Below are positions 1-6,148 of a stretch of DNA of 6,148 bases, in pieces. A program made the translations under genes and the position numbers. Positions within the stretch are counted from its first letter, which is position 1. Each line of letters begins with the position of its first letter. The stretch comes from WLJO01 sp032117595 (GTDB lineage: Bacteria; Actinomycetota; Acidimicrobiia; Acidimicrobiales; Ilumatobacteraceae), in assembly GCA_032117595.1 (NCBI GenBank), contig JAULYZ010000110.1, positions 1-6,148 on the forward strand, written 5' to 3'. Below the pieces are notes generated by a model that was given only the letters and a program-made list of their open reading frames with translations, was not told where the DNA came from and did not search any database.

Positions 1-2073
1 GTCCTTGAATGCGGCAGCGAGGATGTATCCCTGGTTGAACAGGCGGTGGTAGGGCTCCTTCGACGACACATGCCCGAGGTCGTAGAGCACCTTGTGCCAG
101 AAACGCGCGTACAGCAGGTGCAGCACTGCGTGCTCCACGCCACCTACGTAGAGGTCGACGCCGCCCGGGTGGCCCTCGCCCTGTGGGCCCATCCAGTAAC
201 GCTCCACGGCCGGGTCGACGAATCGCTCGCTGTTCGTCGGGTCGAGGTATCGGATCTCGTACCAACACGATCCTGCCCATTGCGGCATCACGTTGAGGTC
301 GCGGCGGTACTGCTTGGGCCCGTCACCGAGATCGAGGGTGACGGTTGCCCATTCCTTCACGCGCCCGAGCGGCAGGTCGGGTTCGCTCGTGGCGTCGTCG
401 GCATCGAACTCAGCGGGCCGGAAGTCCTCGAGCGGGGGGAGCGTGACGGGCAGCATGTGCTCGGGTACCGCCACCGGCATCCCGGTCTCGTCGTAGACGA
501 TGGGGAACGGTTCGCCCCAGTAGCGCTGACGAGCGAAGAGCCAGTCGCGCAGTCGGTAGGTGATGGTTCCCTCGCCGCTTCCCCGGGAGGCGAGCCAGGG
601 GATGATGAGTTCCTTGGCCTCGGCGATGGTGCGCTCACCGTCGAGTGAGATGGTGGCGTTCGACGAGTTGATGTAGGTGCCGTCACCGTCGAAAGCCTCG
701 GGCCACGTGGACGTGTCGGCGGTGGACTCGAGGCCGTGGTCGGCGAACCACGCTGCCGGCGGCATCTGGATGGCCGGGATCGGCAGGTCGAACTTGCGGG
801 CGAACTCGAAGTCGCGTTGGTCGCCGCACGGCACCGCCATGATGGCGCCGGTGCCGTACCCCATGAGCACGTAATCGGCGATCCACACGGGGATCTGCTG
901 TCCGTTCACCGGGTTCACGGCGAACGAGCCGGTGAACACCCCGGTCTTCTCGCGGTCGTCGACCTGACGCGCCACGTCGCTCTTTGCCCCCGCAGCCGCG
1001 CGGTACGCAGCAACGGCTGCCGCCTGCGCCGGTGTGGTGAGCGACTCGACCGCCGGGTGCTCGGGGGCCAGCACCATGAAGCTCGCGCCGAAGAGCGTGT
1101 CGGGGCGAGTGGTGAAGACGGTCAGCGGTCCGGCGGGGGAGTCGAAGGAGACCCGTGCCCCCGAGGAGCGACCGATCCAGTTGCGCTGCATCGTCTTGAT
1201 CGAGTCGGACCACTCGAGGAGATCGAGGTCCTCGACGAGACGATCGGCGTACGCAGTGATCCGCATCATCCACTGCTTCATGCTCCGCTTGAAGACGGGG
1301 AAGTTGCCGCGGTCGCTGCGTCCGTCGGCGGTGACCTCCTCGTTCGCCAGCACGGTGCCGAGCCCGGGGCACCAGTTCACCGGCGCCTCCGAGACGTAGG
1401 CGAGCCGGTGGGAGTCGATCACGCCCCGCCGTTCGACGGCACTCAGATCGCCCCATGCTCGGCCGTCGGGGGTCGACCGGGCGCCGGACTCGAACTGGGC
1501 GATGAGCTCGGCGATCGGTCGTGCACGGTTGGCCTCGGTGTCGTACCAGGCGTTGAAGATCTGCAGGAAGATCCACTGCGTCCAGCGGTAGTAGTCCTCG
1601 TCCGTGGTGGACACCGAACGACGCTGGTCGTGCGCGAGCCCGAGCCGGCGCAACTGGCGGCGCATGTTGGCGACGTTGTTCTCGGTGGTGACGCGGGGAT
1701 GCGTGCCGGTCTGGATGGCGTACTGCTCGGCCGGTAGGCCGAAGGCGTCGTAGCCGATCGAGTGCAACACGTTGAAGCCCTTCATGCGCCGGAAGCGGCC
1801 GAACACGTCGGTGCCGATGTAGCCGAGGGGGTGACCGACGTGGAGACCCGACCCCGACGGGTACGGGAACATGTCGAGGACGAACAACTTGGGCCGATCG
1901 GCGAGACGCCCCGCATCGGCGAGAGGGCCAGCAGGGTTGGGTGCCTCGAAGGTGCGATCTGCCTCCCAGCGGTCCTGCCAGCGGGTCTCGATACGGCTGG
2001 CGAGCGCAGCGGTGTAGCGATGCGACGGGGCGTCGCCTGCCGCGCTGGTGCCGTCGGGGGATGCAGTGCTCAT
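1..2073 (-). CDS. leuS: Leucyl-tRNA synthetase, 3'-truncated by window edge
   Basis: Class I aminoacyl-tRNA synthetase that charges tRNA-Leu with leucine in the cytoplasm. The visible 691 codons read without interruption from an ATG at 2073 to the left edge. The HIGH-type signature is HVGH (residues 78-81), preceded by DMFPYPSG, the usual LeuRS form. The CP1 editing domain is present: TTRPDT at 321-326, and GTGAIMAVP followed by CGDQRD, whose last Asp (421) matches the aspartate needed for editing in E. coli LeuRS. VNWCPGLGTVLANEEV is the typical stretch after the Rossmann half. Past the editing domain lie RQRYWGEPFP, GSCWYEIRYLDP and DLYVGGVEHAVLHLLYARFW, all characteristic of LeuRS. The KMSKS loop and the anticodon-binding and C-terminal domains lie beyond the window; full-length enzymes have roughly 820-970 residues. 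The N-terminal extension before the synthetase core and the TTDEDYYRWTQWIFLQI region resemble actinobacterial LeuRS. It is divergent from the ligase gene to its right. Identity is very secure. Confidence 0.97.
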   Translation of the reverse strand, partial: MSTASPDGTSAAGDAPSHRYTAALASRIETRWQDRWEADRTFEAPNPAGPLADAGRLADRPKLFVLDMFPYPSGSGLHVGHPLGYIGTDVFGRFRRMKGFNVLHSIGYDAFGLPAEQYAIQTGTHPRVTTENNVANMRRQLRRLGLAHDQRRSVSTTDEDYYRWTQWIFLQIFNAWYDTEANRARPIAELIAQFESGARSTPDGRAWGDLSAVERRGVIDSHRLAYVSEAPVNWCPGLGTVLANEEVTADGRSDRGNFPVFKRSMKQWMMRITAYADRLVEDLDLLEWSDSIKTMQRNWIGRSSGARVSFDSPAGPLTVFTTRPDTLFGASFMVLAPEHPAVESLTTPAQAAAVAAYRAAAGAKSDVARQVDDREKTGVFTGSFAVNPVNGQQIPVWIADYVLMGYGTGAIMAVPCGDQRDFEFARKFDLPIPAIQMPPAAWFADHGLESTADTSTWPEAFDGDGTYINSSNATISLDGERTIAEAKELIIPWLASRGSGEGTITYRLRDWLFARQRYWGEPFPIVYDETGMPVAVPEHMLPVTLPPLEDFRPAEFDADDATSEPDLPLGRVKEWATVTLDLGDGPKQYRRDLNVMPQWAGSCWYEIRYLDPTNSERFVDPAVERYWMGPQGEGHPGGVDLYVGGVEHAVLHLLYARFWHKVLYDLGHVSSKEPYHRLFNQGYILAAAFKD

Positions 2074-2153
2074 AGCGTCGCAGAACTCTACGAGGCCGCG
2101 ACCCCGAAGTGCCGACTACGGTTCCGAACGCCCACATGGCACATCTCCCCGTC
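2074..2153. promoter_or_regulatory. Divergent intergenic region, leuS / acyl-AMP ligase
   Basis: Only about 80 bases separate the leuS start from the likely ligase start, so both promoters must lie here or inside the neighbouring reading frames. Each strand has one hexamer of the TANNNT type found at actinobacterial -10 sites: TAGAGT on the minus strand (2090 to 2085), 11 bases before the leuS ATG, and TACGGT on the plus strand (2117 to 2122), 13 bases before the ATG at 2136. Neither gene has a clear Shine-Dalgarno sequence. The spacing would give very short leaders, as is common in Actinomycetota. I found no convincing -35 hexamers, so this is a weak inference. There is no room for a T-box leader in front of leuS. 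Confidence 0.35.
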
Positions 2154-3857
2154 ATGAACGCACCGACGCCCATCATCACGCGCCTCGAGCAGGCCGCCGA
2201 CCGGCCCACCGGGATCCGGTTCGTCGGGCAGTCGGTGCTGCCCGCGGAGGGCACGCCGTTCGTGGCGTGGCGTCAACTGCACGACGAGGCCCGGGTCGTG
2301 GGTGCTTCGTTGCAGGCACTGGGCCTCGGCCCGGGGGACCACGTGGCGATCCTCGGCCCCACGAGCCGTCAACTCATCACCATCATTCGAGGTTGCTGGT
2401 TGGCAGGGATCACCTCGATGGTGCTGCCGCTCCCGATGCGGATGGGTTCGCTCGAATCATTCATCGAGTCCACGCGCGGACGCATCCGGCACGGCGACGC
2501 ACGGCTCGTGCTGATCGACGACGCGTTCGCAGCGTTCTACGAGGGCACCGACGGTGACCCACCGATCCGGCCGATGTCGTCGGTACTGCAGCGGCCCGGC
2601 GCACCCTCGCCGGAACGACTCGAGATCCCGTCGCCCGACCCGGAGCGACTGGTGATCCTGCAGTACACCTCGGGATCCACGAGCGAACCCAAGGGTGTGA
2701 TGATCCCCGACCGGGTGCTCGGGGCGAACCTCGACGCAGCGGTACAGGCCGCAGGGATCACCGACGCCGACGTGCTGCAGTCGTGGTTGCCGCTCTATCA
2801 CGACATGGGCCTCGTCGGTTGCCTCGCCATCCCGATGTGCACCGGCATACAACTTGTGCAGGCTGCACCGCAGGACTTCCTGGCGCACCCGGGGAACTGG
2901 ATGCAGTGGTTGTCCGATGCGCGGGCAACCGCAACGGCGGGACCGAACTTCGCGTGGGTGCTGGCTGCGCGGGCGCTGCGCCGGATGACGGACCTCGATC
3001 TCTCGCCGATGCGAATCGCGCTGTCGGGCGCCGAGCCGGTGGATCCTGTTGCGGTGGAGACGTTCGTGGCCGAGGCGCAACGATTCGGCTTCCGTCCGGG
3101 CGCGGTGTATCCCGCATTCGGGATGGCGGAGGTTGCCATTGCCGGGGCGTTCCCGCCCCCGATGCGCGGGCTGCGTTGCGACACCGTCGACCGCGTGGTG
3201 CTCGAGCGCGATCGCATTGCCAAGCCGGTCGAGGCCGACGAGGACTCGCTCAACTCCGATGCGGTCCGGCGCCTTGCGTTGCTCGGCACGGCGGTGCCGG
3301 GACTCGAGTTCGTCGTGGTCGACCCCGAGACGGGGGTGCCGCTTGCCGACCGACACGTCGGCGAACTGCTCATCCGGGGAACGTCGGTGACATCGGGCTA
3401 CTACAAGCACCCCGAGGCCACCGACGCGTCGTTCCGCGACGGCTGGCTGTGCACCGGCGACCTCGCCTACCTGCTCGACGGGGAACTCGTACTGTGCGGC
3501 CGGATCAAGGACGTGATCATCGTCGGCGGGCGCAACATCTTCCCCGAGGACATCGAGCGTGTCGTCGGCGCCCTCGACGGCATCCGGGCGGGCAACGTGA
3601 TCGCGTTCGGGGTCGACGGCTACAAGGGCAAAGAGACGGTCATCGTCGTGGCGGAAGTGAAGCCCACCGAGACGTCGGGCTCCCTCGACGAGATTCGTGC
3701 CCGCGTGCACACCCGCACCCTGGATGTGTCGGGCCTGCCACCGCGGGACATCGTTTTCGTCCGCCCGGGCACGCTCCCGAAGACCTCGAGCGGCAAGCTG
3801 CAGCGGGCGAAGTGCCGTGAGCAGTACCTCGAGAACAGCCTCGAAGCCGCGCAGTAG
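2154..3857 (+). CDS. Fatty-acyl-AMP ligase-like AMP-forming synthetase (ANL superfamily)
   Basis: Predicted to activate a fatty acid with ATP to an acyl-adenylate, then pass it to CoA or a carrier-protein thiol. Counting from the ATG at 2154 (567 residues, normal for the family), the ATP-binding P-loop motif is YTSGSTSEPKG (171-181). PLYHDMGL (213-220) and GPNFAW, followed by SGAEPV, resemble fatty-acyl-AMP ligases (FadD-type FAAL) more than ordinary acyl-CoA ligases. AFGMAE is the adenine-contact motif, TGDL (434-437) carries the ribose-binding Asp, GRIKDVIIVGGRN is the hinge, and PKTSSGKLQR holds the catalytic lysine (548). No signal peptide or membrane segment is seen. The start is uncertain: an ATG at 2136 and a GTG at 2109 are also in frame, and none has a good ribosome binding site; 2154 gives the N-terminus closest to the conserved domain. 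The carrier-protein acceptor, if any, is not encoded here. It is convergent with the next gene. FAAL versus FACL is not settled by eye. Confidence 0.88.
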   Translation: MNAPTPIITRLEQAADRPTGIRFVGQSVLPAEGTPFVAWRQLHDEARVVGASLQALGLGPGDHVAILGPTSRQLITIIRGCWLAGITSMVLPLPMRMGSLESFIESTRGRIRHGDARLVLIDDAFAAFYEGTDGDPPIRPMSSVLQRPGAPSPERLEIPSPDPERLVILQYTSGSTSEPKGVMIPDRVLGANLDAAVQAAGITDADVLQSWLPLYHDMGLVGCLAIPMCTGIQLVQAAPQDFLAHPGNWMQWLSDARATATAGPNFAWVLAARALRRMTDLDLSPMRIALSGAEPVDPVAVETFVAEAQRFGFRPGAVYPAFGMAEVAIAGAFPPPMRGLRCDTVDRVVLERDRIAKPVEADEDSLNSDAVRRLALLGTAVPGLEFVVVDPETGVPLADRHVGELLIRGTSVTSGYYKHPEATDASFRDGWLCTGDLAYLLDGELVLCGRIKDVIIVGGRNIFPEDIERVVGALDGIRAGNVIAFGVDGYKGKETVIVVAEVKPTETSGSLDEIRARVHTRTLDVSGLPPRDIVFVRPGTLPKTSSGKLQRAKCREQYLENSLEAAQ

Positions 3858-3899
3858 TCCGACGTTGCGCCGGGCTGGAGCGCTAGCGCGCGGGCAAGC

Positions 3900-4916
3900 T
3901 CAGCTGGAGAGGTCGGCGAGGACGCGCTGCCAGCGTTGCGGGTCGCTCTTGTACGGCGCATAGAACGAGATGCGCTGGATGACGTCGGAGTAGCGGCGCT
4001 TCAGCTCCGGTGCGATCTGCTCCGGCTCGCCCACTACGGCGAAGGTGTTGAGGATCTCGTCGTTGATGAGATTGCCCATCTCGACCCACTTGCCGGCCTT
4101 CGACATCGTGTTGAGCTCCTCCTGGAGCCCGCCCCAGCCATGGATCTCGAGCACACCGCGGTAGGCGGGTGTGGAACCGTAGAAGGCGATCTGTTGGCGA
4201 GTGCCCGCAGCGGCATTGGCCAGTTCCTGCTCGTTCATGCCCGTGACCACGAAACTCGGCCCGACGATCTCGAAGCCTTCCATGGTCTTGCCGGCCTTGG
4301 CGCGACCGCGTGCGAGAGCAGGGATGGTGACCTCGCGCAGGTACTTCTCGGTGGTGAAGCCGTGGCAGATGAACCCGTCGCACACCTCGCCGGCAACCTC
4401 GGTCATGTGCGGGCCCACACCAGCGAGGAAGACCTTCGGGGGTCCGAAGCCCTCGAGCTCGGCCTTGTCCGGGGTGAAGAACGGGGTCATCAGCGTGTGG
4501 CGGTAGAAGTCGCCACGGAAGTCCAACTTGGTGCCGTTCGCCCAGCAGTCCCAGATGGCCCGCATGGCGAGCACCATCTCGCGCATGCGCTTGGCCGGCT
4601 CGCTCCACGGCATCGAGAAACGCTTCTCGATGTGCGGCTGGATCTGGCTGCCGAGACCCAGCACGAACCGACCCTTCGAGAAGGCCTGGAGGTCCCAGCC
4701 GATGTTGGCGAGGATCATCGGGTTGCGGGCAAAGGCCACCGCAATGGACGTGCCCAGCTCGATCTTGCTGGTGTGCTCCGCTGCGAGCAGCAGCGGGAAG
4801 AACGGGTCGTGCGAGGTCTCCGCGGTCCACGCGCCTGCGTATCCCTGAGCCTCGAGCTCTTGTGCCTGCTTGCCTGCGTTGCGCAGGTCGAATCCGATTC
4901 CGCCGTCAACCTTCAT
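3900..4916 (-). CDS. LLM-class F420-dependent oxidoreductase
   Basis: A 338-residue luciferase-like monooxygenase-fold (TIM-barrel) protein, expected to use the deazaflavin F420 for hydride transfer in the cytoplasm; the substrate is unknown. It begins MKVDGGIG, then has the family segments KIELGTSIAVAFARNP (51-66), LQAFSKGRFVLGLGSQ (76-91), a mid-region KRMREMVLAMRAIW (109-122) and PPKVFLAGVGPHMTEVAGEV (159-178), followed by CDGFICHGF, the usual D-G in the barrel's C-terminal half. The pattern, including a GLGSQIQPHIEKRFSMPW stretch, resembles the MSMEG_2256-like subfamily (TIGR03617) as I remember it. Length is normal and the gene is intact. The ATG at 4916 is the natural start; it lacks a Shine-Dalgarno sequence but has a possible -10 site just upstream. 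The PAC2 gene lies 81 bases upstream on the same strand, so the two could be co-transcribed. F420 use supports an actinobacterial source for this part of the window. The general family is secure, the reaction is not. Confidence 0.93.
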   Translation of the reverse strand: MKVDGGIGFDLRNAGKQAQELEAQGYAGAWTAETSHDPFFPLLLAAEHTSKIELGTSIAVAFARNPMILANIGWDLQAFSKGRFVLGLGSQIQPHIEKRFSMPWSEPAKRMREMVLAMRAIWDCWANGTKLDFRGDFYRHTLMTPFFTPDKAELEGFGPPKVFLAGVGPHMTEVAGEVCDGFICHGFTTEKYLREVTIPALARGRAKAGKTMEGFEIVGPSFVVTGMNEQELANAAAGTRQQIAFYGSTPAYRGVLEIHGWGGLQEELNTMSKAGKWVEMGNLINDEILNTFAVVGEPEQIAPELKRRYSDVIQRISFYAPYKSDPQRWQRVLADLSS

Positions 4917-4923
4917 GACGGGG

Positions 4924-4954
4924 ACGGTAGCCGCTCGTCTGCAGAGTCGCTCAA
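4924..4954 (-). promoter_or_regulatory. Possible leaderless promoter of the F420 oxidoreductase gene
   Basis: On the minus strand, TACCGT (4929 to 4924) fits the actinobacterial -10 pattern TANNNT and ends 7 bases before the ATG at 4916. Transcription would then start at or next to the start codon, which would explain the absence of a ribosome binding site. A TTGAGC (4954 to 4949) lies 19 bases further upstream, a rather long spacing for a -35 element. It is suggestive only. If it works, the oxidoreductase can be expressed separately from the PAC2 gene. Confidence 0.3.
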
Positions 4955-4997
4955 CCGGTGCCCAGGGTCTGCGAAGGGGCCACGCCGTCTGAGCGGG

Positions 4998-5552
4998 CTA
5001 TGCCCCCTGGTCGCGCAGGAAGCGCTCGACCTCGGCGGCGAGTTCATCCCCGCTGGGGAGTTGGTCGGGATCCAGGGCCTCGCCCTCGTGGACCCCGGAC
5101 GCCTGCTCGGTGGCGTCCCATGCGGTCTCGAGCTGGCGGAGCATTGCGACGTGCTCGGGGTTCGCCTCCACGAGTTCGTCGAGGCGGTCGCGCTGCACGC
5201 TGGCCTGACGGACGAGCGCCGAGATGTCGAAGCTCAACCCTGCGGTCTCGGCGACGCCCTCGAGCAGAGCAGCGCTAGCGGCCGGATACGTGGTGGTGGC
5301 GATGTAGTGCGGCACCTGCACCCACAGGCCGATGGCCGGGATGCCGCGGGTATGGAACGCATGCTCGAGAACCGATTCGATACCGGCCGGCACATCGGCA
5401 GAGTTGCGCAGATAGCGCACCGATGCCGCAAGGGTGCTCGACGGGGTGGTGCACGACAGCCGGCACGGCCGGGTGTGCGGCGCACCGAACGGGTAGGCGC
5501 CGAGCCCGACCACGAATATCATTGACAGCTTCACCAGTCCGATTCCAGCCCC
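4998..5552 (-). CDS. PAC2-family protein, C-terminal part, 5' end lost at the junction
   Basis: Only the last 184 residues remain. They match the C-terminal part of actinobacterial PAC2 proteins (proteasome assembly chaperone 2 fold; archaeal and eukaryotic relatives help assemble proteasomes, the bacterial role is unclear). Visible conserved stretches are VGLGAYPFGAPHTRP (fragment residues 15-29), VPAGIESVLEHAF, GIPAIGLWVQVPHY (70-83) and TYPAASAALLEGVAETAGL. A charged helical tail then includes RDRLDELVEANPEH and ends PSGDELAAEVERFLRDQGA, a common ending in this family. Whole members are about 280-300 residues, so roughly the first 100 are missing. The frame stays open to an ATG at 5606, but its first 18 codons are the antisense of murJ sequence, so that start is false. 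The gene is probably intact in its own genome and is cut here by a mis-join. The F420 oxidoreductase follows 81 bases downstream on the same strand. Confidence 0.85.
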   Translation of the reverse strand, partial: GAGIGLVKLSMIFVVGLGAYPFGAPHTRPCRLSCTTPSSTLAASVRYLRNSADVPAGIESVLEHAFHTRGIPAIGLWVQVPHYIATTTYPAASAALLEGVAETAGLSFDISALVRQASVQRDRLDELVEANPEHVAMLRQLETAWDATEQASGVHEGEALDPDQLPSGDELAAEVERFLRDQGA

Positions 5553-5554
5553 TT
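5517..5554. other. Chimeric junction between actinobacterial and betaproteobacterial DNA
   Basis: To the left, the minus strand reads as a PAC2 protein; to the right, starting at the codon TGG at 5554, the plus strand reads as murJ. The murJ frame carried leftwards gives PIPAP before WKRF, where murJ normally has a hydrophobic helix ending in NT before W-R/K-RF. The PAC2 frame carried rightwards gives the antisense of murJ. The join is therefore within a few bases of 5552-5554. The 36 bases 5517-5552 have slightly more A/T-ending codons than the rest of the PAC2 fragment, so the limit could lie a little further left. No inverted repeat, att-like repeat or insertion sequence end is visible. 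Confidence 0.8.
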
Positions 5555-6148
5555 GGAAGCGTTTTGCAGTGCCTGCGGCCACGCCCGTGTTGCTGAACGT
5601 GTCCATGATTGCCGCCGCATGGTGGGGTGGCCCATGGTTTGGGACTTTGGGTGTGCCCCCGATTTATGCCTTGGCCGTGGGCGTGATGCTGGGCGGTGTG
5701 GCCCAGCTCAGTATTCAGCTTTTGGCTTTGCGCCGTTTGGGCATGTTGCCCCGCGTTGGCCTGAGCTGGCGCGCGGTGCGAGAAGCTTGGGGTGGCGAAG
5801 GCCCCAAGCGCATCTTGCAGCTGATGGTGCCTGCTTTGCTGGGCGTGAGCGTGGCGCAGATTTCTTTGCTCATCAACACGCAAATTGCCTCGCACCTGAC
5901 GGCTGGTAGTGTGAGTTGGCTGAGTTATGCCGACCGTTTGATGGAGTTCCCCACGGCCTTGCTGGGCGTGGCGCTGGGCGTGGTGTTGATGCCTCAGCTC
6001 TCGGCGGCGAAGGCTGCCAACGACACTGTTAAATACTCAGACATGCTGGACTGGGGCTTGCGCCTAGTGCTGTTGCTGGCGCTGCCGTGTGCCATGGCCT
6101 TGCTGATTTTTTCTAAGGCCTTGGTCGCTGTTCTCTATAACTATGGCG
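5554..6148 (+). CDS. murJ: Lipid II flippase MurJ (MviN), internal fragment
   Basis: An inner-membrane flippase of the MOP superfamily that moves lipid II across the membrane for peptidoglycan synthesis. The 198 visible codons are open at both ends and have no start codon of their own. They begin WKRFAVPAATPVLLNVSMI, which corresponds to E. coli MurJ at about one third of its length (whole protein about 510 residues). The diagnostic YADRLMEFP is present: fragment Asp127, Arg128 and Glu131 match E. coli Asp269, Arg270 and Glu273, of which Arg270 is essential for function. Hydrophobic helices are visible around VLLNVSMIAAAWW, IYALAVGVMLGGVAQL, VPALLGVSVAQISLLI, ALLGVALGVVLMPQL and LRLVLLLALPCAMALLIF. 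The final SKALVAVLYNYG matches the E. coli region ending LFQYG. Of about 37 leucine codons, 17 are TTG, against one or so in the adjoining PAC2 fragment. The sequence and codon use suggest Burkholderiales (for example Comamonadaceae), not the organism of the left part. Confidence 0.93.

Noticed and set aside
683..2254. Long open frame of 523 codons on the minus strand overlapping leuS
   Set aside because: It is a shifted frame of leuS, rich in Arg, Pro and Gly as expected for a shadow of high-GC coding sequence, and it has no recognisable domain.
2457..3710. Open frame of 417 codons on the minus strand opposite the ligase
   Set aside because: Antisense shadow of the ligase gene, with low-complexity Arg/His/Asp-rich translation and no domain.
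3858..3899. Possible bidirectional terminator between the convergent ligase and oxidoreductase genes
   Set aside because: The only symmetry is the 10-base palindrome GCGCTAGCGC (3880-3889), which has no loop and is not followed by a T run on either strand.
3936..5525. Open frame of 529 codons on the plus strand
   Set aside because: It runs antisense through both the F420 oxidoreductase and the PAC2 fragment, with no recognisable motif; high GC keeps stop codons rare in this frame.
5553..5909. Plus-strand open frame of 118 codons and minus-strand open frames inside the murJ piece
   Set aside because: They are alternative frames of murJ, whose own frame is continuous and matches the family throughout.
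5554..6148. Horizontal transfer of murJ into an actinobacterium
   Set aside because: The piece begins inside the gene with no start codon, lies head-on against a truncated gene, and has no mobile-element signs; a mis-join is simpler.

Overview
The window joins two unrelated pieces of DNA. Bases 1 to about 5550 are high-GC DNA with mostly G or C at third codon positions and genes typical of Actinomycetota. The F420-dependent luciferase-like oxidoreductase, the PAC2 protein and the fatty-acyl-AMP ligase-like enzyme fit that phylum, possibly a free-living member such as Acidimicrobiia (class inferred, not shown). Bases from about 5554 to 6148 carry the middle of murJ with betaproteobacterial (Burkholderiales-like) sequence and codon use, including frequent TTG leucine codons. 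Two genes on opposite strands are cut at the same point, which strongly suggests a chimeric (mis-joined) contig rather than a natural locus.

Layout from left to right: leucyl-tRNA synthetase (minus strand, 3' end outside the window); a short divergent promoter region; a complete AMP-forming fatty-acyl ligase (plus strand); a complete LLM-class F420-dependent oxidoreductase (minus strand, convergent with the ligase, 42 bp between them); an 81-bp gap; the C-terminal two thirds of a PAC2-family protein (minus strand), cut at about 5552; and an internal piece of the lipid II flippase gene murJ (plus strand), cut at about 5554 on the left and by the window edge on the right.

The genes do not form one pathway. 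leuS is housekeeping translation. The acyl-AMP ligase activates a fatty acid for an unknown acceptor; no polyketide synthase, peptide synthetase or acyl carrier protein is visible. The oxidoreductase is a redox enzyme of unknown substrate. It may be co-transcribed with the PAC2 gene, which lies upstream of it on the same strand. No RNA gene, CRISPR array, insertion sequence or convincing rho-independent terminator was seen. I found no new biological system here; the most important observation is the chimeric junction.
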